Below are positions 1 to 6,419 of a stretch of DNA of 27,399 nt, piece after piece. The stretch's first letter is position 1, and each line of letters begins with the position of its first letter. The notes beneath the pieces are model-generated. The model was given only the letters and a program-made list of their open reading frames with translations, was not told the origin of the DNA and searched no databases. The position numbers and the translations under genes were made by a program. Source of the stretch: a virus; the IMG/VR virus record IMGVR_UViG_3300020471_000082, positions 1-27,399 of that record; one strand, written 5' to 3'.

Positions 1-774
1 GGTAAAACAAAAGGATGGATAGATGTTTATGTTTTAAATAAACTAGGTGCTATAGAAGAAGGTAAACCTGTATATCCTAACTTTAAACAAGAACTACATA
101 TATCAAAAGAAAAATTAAATCCGAATATACAACAACCAATATTTATAGGTATTGACTTTGGATTAACACCTGCAGCAGTCTTTGGTCAAAGAACAGCTTT
201 AGGTAAATGGAATATACTAAATGAACTAGTATGTTTTGATATGGGTGTTATGAGATTTTCAGAATTACTCAGAGGTGAGATAGCTAAAAATTATAAGAAC
301 TATGATATACAAATTTATGGAGATCCTGCTGGAGATTTTAGATCACAAACAGATGAAAGAACTCCTTTTTCAATTATGAGGAACTATGGATTAAAAGCAT
401 TACCTGCACCATCTAATGATGTTGCTTTAAGAATAGAATCTGTAGATTCAGCTTTACAAAGACTTATAGATGGTAAAGCAGGATTTAATATTGATCCTCA
501 ATGTATTAATTTAAAAAAAGGATTTAATGGAGGTTATCATTATAGAAGATTACAAACTTCAGGAGATAGATATGATGAGAAGCCATTTAAGAATAGATAT
601 TCTCATGTCCATGATGCTCTCCAATATCTGATGATGGGTGCTGGAGAAGGTAGAACTTTATTAGCAGGTAGATCACAATCTAAACCAACAGTAGTTAAAA
701 AGGAATGGGATGTCTTTGCAGGACAAAGAACTAAAAAAAGGAGAGTATGGGATCTGTTCAAAAAGAATGGTTAG
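1..774 (+). CDS. Terminase large subunit, C-terminal part (5' end outside window)
   Basis: The frame is open from base 1, so the ATPase half lies upstream of the window; 257 residues remain. This is the RNase H-like nuclease domain that cuts concatemeric DNA during packaging into the prohead. Three acidic motifs expected for the nuclease are visible: IGIDFG with Asp at fragment residue 52, YGDPAG with Asp near residue 108, and HVHDALQY with Asp near residue 205. The basic C-terminal tail (KKRRVWDLFKKNG) is typical of such proteins. An internal ATG at 241 is not the start, because the first catalytic Asp lies before it. The gene leads directly into the small-gene/portal cluster, the usual podovirus order. 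Family call is firm; the subtype is not resolved. Confidence 0.93.
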   Translation, partial: GKTKGWIDVYVLNKLGAIEEGKPVYPNFKQELHISKEKLNPNIQQPIFIGIDFGLTPAAVFGQRTALGKWNILNELVCFDMGVMRFSELLRGEIAKNYKNYDIQIYGDPAGDFRSQTDERTPFSIMRNYGLKALPAPSNDVALRIESVDSALQRLIDGKAGFNIDPQCINLKKGFNGGYHYRRLQTSGDRYDEKPFKNRYSHVHDALQYLMMGAGEGRTLLAGRSQSKPTVVKKEWDVFAGQRTKKRRVWDLFKKNG

Positions 775-1193
775 TTTATTTTTATGAAGATGGTATTAAA
801 AATAAATATAGTAAATACCTCTTTTGGTTAAAAAAAGGGTTTACCCATTGTGGAGCTTTACAATATGATCCTCATTTAGAAAGATGGTTTCATTTACAAT
901 TTACTCATGCAGGTATTAAATTAGATGTTTTAACTTCTGAAGAAGCATCTGGTATATTTAATATTCTATATCATTTTAAAGTCTTAAAGTGTCCTTTAAA
1001 AGATGACATGCAATTTCTTAGGATAAATGCCATAACCTGCGTATCATTCATTATGAGATTAATCGGATTTTGGAGGTGGTACATCTTTACTCCATATCAA
1101 TTATATTGTGCGTTGCTAAAAGCTGGATATAAGCCATTTTGGTCAAAACGGACAAATCATGGCAAAAAAACTGACACCGAAACAAATCTTTGA
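747..1193 (+). CDS. Small protein, possible circularly permuted NlpC/P60-like cysteine peptidase
   Basis: 148 residues. The start overlaps the terminase 3' end by 28 nt and is preceded by GGAG (740-743). I do not recognise a named family. What can be seen is a His in a beta-like segment (FTHCGALQYD, His34) and, about 64 residues later, a Cys at the head of a predicted helix (AITCVSFIMRLIG, Cys98), followed by a TPYQLYCALLKAG helix. His before Cys is the order found in permuted papain-like folds (YiiX/LRAT-like NlpC/P60), where Cys sits at a helix N-terminus. A short protein of this kind between terminase and portal could be an accessory peptidase or amidase, but that is inference. The region encoding residues 121-123 (Cys-Ala-Leu) holds a copy of the TGTGCGTTG motif. 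The real gene call is good; the function is tentative. Confidence 0.75.
   Translation: MGSVQKEWLVYFYEDGIKNKYSKYLFWLKKGFTHCGALQYDPHLERWFHLQFTHAGIKLDVLTSEEASGIFNILYHFKVLKCPLKDDMQFLRINAITCVSFIMRLIGFWRWYIFTPYQLYCALLKAGYKPFWSKRTNHGKKTDTETNL
1107..1115 (+). promoter_or_regulatory. TGTGCGTTG motif, copy 1 (candidate promoter element)
   Basis: One of five exact TGTGCGTT copies in the window, all on the + strand. It lies inside the preceding gene, about 45 nt before the start of the 48-residue gene at 1159. It is followed after 5 nt by AGCTGGA, as is the copy at 17897. No function is proven. Confidence 0.35.
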
Positions 1194-1305
1194 TAAGCTG
1201 GAAGACCTCCATGCTGAAGAAGAAGATTTATTAAATCAATTAAAAGATCAAGTGTGTGAATGTGATGATGATGATTTAGACGCAGATTTCGAGGAGGATA
1301 TATAA
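1159..1305 (+). CDS. Small acidic hypothetical protein (48 aa)
   Basis: Reads MAKKLTPKQIFDKLEDLHAE and ends in a strongly acidic tail containing CECDDDD and FEEDI. The start ATG overlaps the previous gene by 35 nt, and its TAA shares one base with the next ATG (TAATG), a coupling arrangement seen throughout this operon. It is predicted to be helical and amphipathic in its first 30 residues, then acidic and disordered, with two Cys two residues apart. The product is unrecognised. Position between terminase and portal suggests a packaging or head-assembly accessory role, but this is only context. Confidence 0.7.
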   Translation: MAKKLTPKQIFDKLEDLHAEEEDLLNQLKDQVCECDDDDLDADFEEDI

Positions 1306-1517
1306 TGGGAAGCATATTTAGAAAACCTAAAAAACCTGCTAAGTCACAAGCTCAAATAGATTATGAAGCTAGACTTGCAAGAGAAACTAAAGCTCAAGAA
1401 GAAGCTAAAGCACAAGCTGAAGCTAATGCTAAAGAAACAGAATATAAAAAAGCTAAAGGTTTAATAGGTTCTCGATCTTTATTTGGAAACCCAGGTGGTC
1501 GAGGATTTTATAGTTAG
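1305..1517 (+). CDS. Small conserved phage protein, Ala/Lys-rich helix (70 aa)
   Basis: Starts at ATG 1305 with GAGGAGG (1291-1297) upstream. Residues 1-12 (MGSIFRKPKKPA) are basic, residues 14-50 form a long charged Ala/Glu/Lys helix likely to be a coiled coil, and the C-terminus is a Gly/Ser tail (SRSLFGNPGGRGFYS). Short proteins with this layout, an N-terminal G-x-F-x-K-P motif and a Gly-rich end, are common beside the portal in marine and T7-like podoviruses, usually annotated as hypothetical. No enzymatic motif is visible. A structural or assembly role is inferred from position only. Confidence 0.75.
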   Translation: MGSIFRKPKKPAKSQAQIDYEARLARETKAQEEAKAQAEANAKETEYKKAKGLIGSRSLFGNPGGRGFYS

Positions 1518-1525
1518 GAGATAAA

Positions 1526-1705
1526 ATGGCACACGAAACTTGGCATACAAAAGCGTGGATAGCAGAAAAGATTAAAAAAGGTAAAAAGGAACACGGAGAT
1601 CATTATCCTGCTACTGATGCTCAAATAGATGAAGTATATGGCCCAGGTTCTGTTGAAAAAGAATTTGACAGAATTTATAATAAAAAAAATAAAAAGAATA
1701 AGTAA
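1526..1705 (+). CDS. Small hypothetical protein, lysine-rich (59 aa)
   Basis: Reads MAHETWHTKAWIAEKIKKGK and ends in a run of Lys/Asn. The start has GGAG (1517-1520) five bases upstream, and the TAA overlaps the portal ATG by one base (TAATG), so it is translationally placed in the operon. The sequence contains a histidine/aromatic segment (HETWHTKAW), a middle HGDHYPATDAQIDEVYG stretch and a basic tail. The product is not recognised. The clean coupling on both sides and codon use like its neighbours argue that it is a real gene. Confidence 0.75.
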   Translation: MAHETWHTKAWIAEKIKKGKKEHGDHYPATDAQIDEVYGPGSVEKEFDRIYNKKNKKNK

Positions 1706-3264
1706 TGGCATATGTTGATGTTAGTGATCCACCTAGTTATGGATCTACAGATAAAGCTACAAGCATCCTTAAGAAATATAAGGAAGCTGAAAACATAAAG
1801 GATTACTGGAAAGATAAATTCGAAGAAGCATATGAGTATTGTTTACCTAATCGTGAGTCTTTCTATGATGAGTCCCCAGGACAAAAGCGTACCGATAAAA
1901 TTTTTGACGAAACAGCTGTTGTCGGAGTCCAAGAATTTGCATCAAGACTCCAAGCAGGAATTACGCCAACATTCGCTAGATGGGCAGATTTTCAAGCTGG
2001 ATCAGAAATACCAGATTTACAAAAACCACAAATAAATTTAGAGTTAGATAAAATTACTAACTATGTTTTTCAAGTATTACAAAATTCAAACTTTAATCAA
2101 GAGATACATGAATCATTTATGGATCTTGCAATTGGAACAGGAATCTTATTAGTAGAAGAAGGTGATGCTGTTAATCCAATTAAATTTACTGCTGTACCAT
2201 TAACAAGAGTATGTTTAAACAATGGCCCAGATGGTAAAATAGATACTGTTTATAGAACAAGATATTGCAAACCTAATGAAATAAATCTTTTATATCCTAA
2301 AGCAGTATTACCTGAAAATTTTGATCCATTAAAACAAAAGAAACAAGTTAAAATTATAGAAGCTATTTACAAACAACACGAAACAAATGTTGAAAAATAT
2401 AAGATGTGTGTTGTTATGGAAAATCCTAAACATGTTTTATTAGAAGAAACATATTCAGGTTCAGGTTCTAATCCTTATTTAGTATTTAGATGGAACAAAG
2501 CATCTGGTGAAGTTTATGGTAGAGGCCCAGTATTTAATGCAATGGGTGCTATTAAAACTTGCAACTTAACTATAGAATTAATTTTACAAAATGCACAGAT
2601 GTCCGTATCTGGTGTATATACTTATGAAGATGATGGCGTTATCAATCCTGATAACATATCTCTCGTTCCCGGATCTTTAATACCTGTAGCTCCAGGTTCT
2701 AAAGGCCTCTTGCCAATTCAGGCAGCATCTAACTTTGATGTTGCCCAATTGGTTTTAAATGACATGAGAGCTAATATTAAAAAAGCATTATACATGGAAG
2801 CTCTAGGTAAACCAGAAGGAACACCTATGACTGCTACCGAAGTTTCTGAAAGAATGGCAGATCTATCAAGACAAATAGGTTCCTCTTTTGGTAGACTTCA
2901 ATCTGAATTAATAAATCCATTATTACAAAGAATTATTAGAATTTTATCCAAACAGGGTAGAATAGAAATCCCTAAAGTAAACGGTAGGGAAGTTCAAATA
3001 GCTCCTCGTTCTCCTCTAGCACAAGCTCAGCATCTACAAGATGTAGCAGATGTAACTAGATTCAACGAAATAATTGCATCAACTTTTGGGCCACAAATGA
3101 TTAATTTAATTGTGAACCAAAATAATACTGCAAAATATTTAGCTGAAAAAATGAATCTGCCTGAGAAGTTAATTAGAAGTGAACAAGAGCAACAGGCGTT
3201 AGCTCAACAACTACAGCAGCTAAGCCAAGTCCCACAAGGAGGTGAAACTCCAGAAGGAGGTTAA
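1705..3264 (+). CDS. Portal (head-to-tail connector) protein
   Basis: 519 residues, close to T7 gp8 (about 536). It forms the dodecameric ring at the unique vertex, through which DNA is packaged and ejected and to which the tail tube attaches. The recognisable N-terminal region includes YEYCLPNRESFY, then DETAVVGVQEFASRLQAGITP, a hallmark of the T7-like head-tail connector family. A central GRGPVFNAMGAIKTCN segment and a following long helix also match the connector fold, and the C-terminus is Gln-rich and disordered. The start ATG shares a base with the upstream stop, and the stop directly abuts the next ATG at 3265. The order terminase, portal, scaffold, capsid supports the call. Confidence 0.95.
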   Translation: MAYVDVSDPPSYGSTDKATSILKKYKEAENIKDYWKDKFEEAYEYCLPNRESFYDESPGQKRTDKIFDETAVVGVQEFASRLQAGITPTFARWADFQAGSEIPDLQKPQINLELDKITNYVFQVLQNSNFNQEIHESFMDLAIGTGILLVEEGDAVNPIKFTAVPLTRVCLNNGPDGKIDTVYRTRYCKPNEINLLYPKAVLPENFDPLKQKKQVKIIEAIYKQHETNVEKYKMCVVMENPKHVLLEETYSGSGSNPYLVFRWNKASGEVYGRGPVFNAMGAIKTCNLTIELILQNAQMSVSGVYTYEDDGVINPDNISLVPGSLIPVAPGSKGLLPIQAASNFDVAQLVLNDMRANIKKALYMEALGKPEGTPMTATEVSERMADLSRQIGSSFGRLQSELINPLLQRIIRILSKQGRIEIPKVNGREVQIAPRSPLAQAQHLQDVADVTRFNEIIASTFGPQMINLIVNQNNTAKYLAEKMNLPEKLIRSEQEQQALAQQLQQLSQVPQGGETPEGG

Positions 3265-3546
3265 ATGACTTGGGATAAGTTAAAGAAAGAAAAGCCCAAA
3301 ATAGCAAATAGTATAGATGGTTATATAAGAACACCTGAAGAAGATAAGGTTCTTAATAAACATTTTGCCAATGTCTTTAAAGGAGATGAAGGTAAAAAAG
3401 TTTTAGACTATTTGAAATCAATAACAACTGAAGCTGTTGCAGGGCCTAATATTGAAAGCAACAGATTATTTCATTTAGAAGGTATGCGTTTTCTATTTGG
3501 AATTATAACCACACGCATAAACAAAGGAGAAAATGATGGCAGATGA
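3265..3546 (+). CDS. Bbp19-like small phage protein
   Basis: 93 residues beginning immediately after the portal stop, with GGAGG 3257-3261 as RBS. The pattern F-x-G-D-E-G-K-K-V-L-D-Y-L followed by N-R-L-F-H-L-E-G-M-R-F-L near the C-terminus, then a short helix, is that of the Bbp19 family of small phage proteins encoded next to the portal. The family's function is unknown to me; helical content and position suggest a head-assembly accessory. It overlaps the scaffold gene by 14 nt. The family call rests on remembered motif shape, not a search. Confidence 0.75.
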   Translation: MTWDKLKKEKPKIANSIDGYIRTPEEDKVLNKHFANVFKGDEGKKVLDYLKSITTEAVAGPNIESNRLFHLEGMRFLFGIITTRINKGENDGR

Positions 3547-4282
3547 TAATGCTAATGCAGCACCAATCGTCACAGAAAAAACTTCTGAGATAACTAAACC
3601 TGATTATGTTCAGGATAAGTTTTGGGATGCTGACAAAAAAGAAGTAAATATAGAAAATTTATCTTCTTCTTATAACTCACTTGAATCTAAATTAGGTTCA
3701 AGAACTGAAGATCTAACAAAGCAAATCAGAACTGATCTTGAAGCTGAAAAACTCAAGAATGTTCCTGAAACATATAAACTTAATGTACCAGAATTAGAAA
3801 ATACTTCTGTAAAAGTATCAGAAGATATGCCTATTGTTCAATGGTGGAATAAGACTGCTAAAGATGCAGGTCTTTCACAAGAACAATATGATTCTGGTGT
3901 TAAAGCATTTGTTGATAATGCTGTTGCTAATCTTCCTAATGTTGATCTTGAAAGACAAAAACTTGGAGATAACGGTAAGGAAAGAATAGAAGCAGCTTCT
4001 ATGTGGAGTAAAAAACATTTAAGTCCTGATGGGTATAGTGCTATAGCTAATATGGCTAGTACTGCTGAAGGAGTTAAAGCTATTGAGGAAATTATGAATC
4101 TAACTAAAGATACTAATATTCCTACTACACAAACTCAAATAGATGTATCTGCAAATGCAGATGATTTAAAAACAATGCTTAATGATCCTCGTTATTGGGA
4201 TAGCTCAAGACGAGATCCTGCGTATGTAAGACGAGTAACGGAGTTATATGAAAAAGCATACAAAGGGCAAAAGCAAGGTTAA
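3533..4282 (+). CDS. Capsid assembly scaffold protein
   Basis: 249 residues, highly charged, Glu/Lys/Asp/Asn-rich, with only one short aromatic core near the N-terminus (YVQDKFWDADKKEVNIENL) and predicted helix over most of its length. T7 gp9 scaffold (about 307 residues) has the same acidic low-complexity character and the same place between portal and capsid genes. The N-terminal FWD...VN.ENL..SY..LE motif is common in podovirus scaffold proteins. There are two adjacent ATGs (3533 and 3536), both served by AAAGGAGA 3523-3530. The C-terminus (RDPAYVRRVTELYEKAYKG) is basic and helical, as expected for a capsid-binding segment. Confidence 0.85.
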   Translation: MMADDNANAAPIVTEKTSEITKPDYVQDKFWDADKKEVNIENLSSSYNSLESKLGSRTEDLTKQIRTDLEAEKLKNVPETYKLNVPELENTSVKVSEDMPIVQWWNKTAKDAGLSQEQYDSGVKAFVDNAVANLPNVDLERQKLGDNGKERIEAASMWSKKHLSPDGYSAIANMASTAEGVKAIEEIMNLTKDTNIPTTQTQIDVSANADDLKTMLNDPRYWDSSRRDPAYVRRVTELYEKAYKGQKQG

Positions 4283-4517
4283 GTTTAATTTTAAAAAACT
4301 TAAAAAACCTATTAAATGGCTTGACTGTGTATCGCAAACAGGTTGGTTATCAGCAGCACAAGTAGATGCTGCTGAACCAGCTAAATGTGTTACAGGCGAG
4401 TTTTGGGTATTCAAAGATACAGACGCTTATATTACATTATTTGGCACCTATTCCTACGATGAAAAAGGTGATATAGAATTTGGAGAAGTTATTACTATTC
4501 CTAAACAATGGATATAA
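4248..4517 (+). CDS. Small conserved phage protein (89 aa), WLD...GW type
   Basis: The start ATG overlaps the scaffold gene by 35 nt and has GGAG at 4240-4243. After a basic N-terminus it reads IKWLDCVSQTGWLS, then a GEFWVFKDTDAYITLFGTYS core and ends GEVITIPKQWI. This W-D...GW...lv-x-D-x-D...Ip-x-x-I layout recurs in short beta-rich proteins from many phages, whose role is not known to me. Here it sits between scaffold and capsid genes. No catalytic residues are evident. The stop codon is one base before the TGTGCGTTG motif at 4519. Confidence 0.72.
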   Translation: MKKHTKGKSKVKFNFKKLKKPIKWLDCVSQTGWLSAAQVDAAEPAKCVTGEFWVFKDTDAYITLFGTYSYDEKGDIEFGEVITIPKQWI

Positions 4518-4665
4518 TTGTGCGTTGTCAATAATTAACATTATATAATATTCCTATTTCAAGACCTTTTTAAAGTCTATGATTGCCCTTAACTGGACAA
4601 CAATCCCCTGCATTAAAAAGATAATCGGTTAATTTAAATAAACGCTTAACAAAAGGACATGCATA
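4518..4665 (+). promoter_or_regulatory. Capsid gene leader with candidate promoter motif
   Basis: This is the longest gap inside the head module (148 nt), between the small gene and the major capsid gene. It opens with TGTGCGTTG (4519-4527), part of a 13-nt string ATAATTGTGCGTT that recurs exactly at 23960-23972, also right after a stop codon. Downstream is an AT-rich stretch with TATAAT (4544-4549), but with no well-spaced -35 box. The capsid RBS is AAAAGGA ending at 4656, nine bases before ATG 4666. A dedicated promoter upstream of the capsid gene is typical of T7-like phages; here it is inferred. Confidence 0.5.
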
Positions 4666-5493
4666 ATGGCAACTTCAATAACTAATGCTTTTATCACTCA
4701 GTTCGAAGCTGAAGTTCACATGGCTTACCAAAGAATGGGAAGCAAGTTGAAAAACTTAGTTAGAACAGTCAATGGTGTCAACGGAAATACTGTTAAGTTT
4801 CAGAAAGTAGCTAAAGGTTCAGCTAATACTAAAGCAAGACATGCAGAAGTAGTAGCTATGGATCTAGCTCACAGCAATGTGTCTGCTACTTTAACTGATT
4901 ACTATGCAGCTGATTATGTTGATAAACTTGACGAGTTAAAGATAAACATAGACGAAAGACAAGTTGTAGCTCAATCTGCAGCGTATGCACTTGGTAGAAA
5001 AACTGACCAAGTTCTTATCGATGTACTTGATTCTTCAACTTCAATCGCAGCTAATGTTAACAGTTCTGCTACAGGTATGACTTTGATCAAAGCAAAGAAC
5101 ATGATGGAAATTTTTAATGGAAATGATGTTCCTGATGATGGTCAAAGATACTGGGTAGTAGGGCCGAAACAATGGTCAGATCTATTATCAATAGATCAAT
5201 TCTCTAGAGTAGAGTATGTTGGCCCACAAGATCTTCCATTCCCTGGCGGTATTACTGCTAAGAGATGGATGGGATTCTTGTTCTTCGTACACTCTGGATT
5301 ATCGACTTCTGGTTCGGACAGAAAAACTCTTTGCTTCCATAAATCTTCAATAGGTTGTGGAATTGGCTCAGATGTTAGAACTGAAGTTAACTACATCCCT
5401 GAAAAAGTATCTCACCTAATAACTTCAATGTTATCTTTAGGTGCAGTAGAAATTGATGGCGATGCTGCTAGAGTGCAACTTTGTACAGAATAA
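4666..5493 (+). CDS. Major capsid protein
   Basis: 275 residues, short compared with T7 gp10A (about 345) but in the range of marine podovirus capsid proteins. The N-terminus (TNAFITQFEAEVHMAYQRMGSKL) is helical. It is followed by G.NT.KFQK.AKGSA and LTDYYAADYVDKLDELKINIDERQVVAQSAAYALGRKTDQVL, a pattern of a widespread HK97-fold phage capsid family in which two dioxygenase-unrelated helices form the backbone. The C-terminal part carries WMGFLFFVHSGL and a final IDGDAARVQL segment. No maturation protease gene is seen nearby, consistent with T7-like heads that do not need proteolysis. The gene sits between a motif-containing leader and the terminator at 5780, so it may be expressed as a short, abundant transcript. 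Confidence 0.9.
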   Translation: MATSITNAFITQFEAEVHMAYQRMGSKLKNLVRTVNGVNGNTVKFQKVAKGSANTKARHAEVVAMDLAHSNVSATLTDYYAADYVDKLDELKINIDERQVVAQSAAYALGRKTDQVLIDVLDSSTSIAANVNSSATGMTLIKAKNMMEIFNGNDVPDDGQRYWVVGPKQWSDLLSIDQFSRVEYVGPQDLPFPGGITAKRWMGFLFFVHSGLSTSGSDRKTLCFHKSSIGCGIGSDVRTEVNYIPEKVSHLITSMLSLGAVEIDGDAARVQLCTE

Positions 5494-5514
5494 TAACTAA
5501 GGAGATATAATAAT

Positions 5515-5766
5515 ATGGCTTACGCAACTGACAATCCGATCAAAAAGGTGGCTCAAATGGGTGGCAATGCTCTTTGGTTTTATACTGACGGAGATGCTAT
5601 CGCAACTGTAGTCGCTAGTGGTTACTTTAATAGTGCTTACGCTGAATTAAAACAAGGTGATTTAATTCTTTGTTCTATCGGTATCGGTGGAACACCAGAA
5701 GCAGATTTACTTACTGTTACTTCAGCAACAGGTGCAACTACTGTAACAACTGCTAAATTGGCATAA
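5515..5766 (+). CDS. Small capsid-associated (decoration-like) protein
   Basis: 83 residues starting MAYATDNPIKKVAQMGG, with GGAGATA at 5502-5508 as RBS. It is predicted to be beta-rich: ALWFYTDGDAIATVVASGYFN, then LKQGDLILCSIG and a Thr-rich C-terminal strand (LLTVTSATGATTVTTAKL). Small proteins with the opening MAYAT.NP.KK.A and a GYFN...L..GD core are often encoded directly after the capsid gene and are thought to sit on the capsid surface. That role is inferred from position. It is the last gene before the strong terminator. Confidence 0.75.
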   Translation: MAYATDNPIKKVAQMGGNALWFYTDGDAIATVVASGYFNSAYAELKQGDLILCSIGIGGTPEADLLTVTSATGATTVTTAKLA

Positions 5767-5779
5767 CGCTGATTTCGAT

Positions 5780-5813
5780 TTAGGGGGAGAAATCCCCCTA
5801 GATCATTTTTTTT
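5780..5813 (+). terminator. Strong intrinsic terminator after the capsid module
   Basis: A perfect 8-bp stem, TAGGGGGA (5781-5788) with TCCCCCTA (5793-5800), closed by a GAAA tetraloop and followed after five bases by eight T residues (5806-5813). The five consecutive G-C pairs stand out in this AT-rich genome. It lies 14 nt after the small capsid-associated gene and just before tail tube A, the position of T-phi in T7, so it probably lets the capsid gene be transcribed more than the tail genes. Confidence 0.92.
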
Positions 5814-5819
5814 AAAATT

Positions 5820-6419
5820 ATGGCAACAACGAATATAGACATATGTGCAAGAGCTTTAGTAATGATAGGTGCTCAACCAATTTCATCTTTTTCAGATGGA
5901 AGTACAGAAGCATTAGTTGCTAATAATGTATACGAAGATATAACTAAAGCTGCTCTTACTAGACATAAGTGGAGATTCGCAACAACTCAAAAACAAATTT
6001 CACTATTAACAAATACACCAGCAGGAAGATATGATTATGCATATCAAGTTCCTACATCACCAGAAGTTTTACAAATTAATACAATTACAGTTAATGATTA
6101 TGTAATTCCATATGCTAGATACCAAGATTACATTTATGTAAATGGATATGGTTCAGGAAATAAATTAATTATGGATTATATCTATAGAGTAGATGAAGGA
6201 TATTTCCCTCCACATTTTGTATTAGCTTTAGAATATGAATTAGCATCAATCTTTGCAGGTTCTGTTGCAAGAGATTCTGCTATGATTTCTCAATTTAAAG
6301 AATTAGCTGAAAGACAATTTCTTATTGCTAAAAACATTGATTCTTCAGAAACTACTTCAAAAGTATTAGATACAAATAGATTTATTAATTTAAGAAGATC
6401 TACAAGAACGGATGTATAA
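5820..6419 (+). CDS. Tail tubular protein A (T7 gp11-like)
   Basis: 199 residues, almost the same length as T7 gp11 (196). It forms the adaptor ring between the portal and the nozzle. Visible features match the family: ICARALVMIGAQPISSFSDGSTEALVANNVYEDITKAALTRHKWRFA at the N-terminus, then a beta-domain with Y-x-Y-A-Y-Q-V-P and a helical C-terminus. The ATG comes directly after the terminator's T-run, with little Shine-Dalgarno complementarity, so initiation may be weak. Its TAA overlaps the tube B ATG by one base, indicating coupled translation. Confidence 0.93.
   Translation: MATTNIDICARALVMIGAQPISSFSDGSTEALVANNVYEDITKAALTRHKWRFATTQKQISLLTNTPAGRYDYAYQVPTSPEVLQINTITVNDYVIPYARYQDYIYVNGYGSGNKLIMDYIYRVDEGYFPPHFVLALEYELASIFAGSVARDSAMISQFKELAERQFLIAKNIDSSETTSKVLDTNRFINLRRSTRTDV

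Noticed and set aside
1514-1711. 65-codon minus-strand frame
   Set aside because: It is opposite a coupled + strand small gene (1526-1705) with a proper RBS; the Phe/Ile-rich translation is what antisense of Lys/Asn codons gives.
4525-4549. Sigma-70-like promoter TTGTCA...TATAAT before the capsid gene
   Set aside because: The spacing is only 13 nt, and TATAAT-like strings are frequent in such AT-rich sequence; not called as a standard promoter.
4579-4632. 17-codon frame in the capsid leader
   Set aside because: No RBS, very short and not coupled to neighbours; the region is better explained as a leader.
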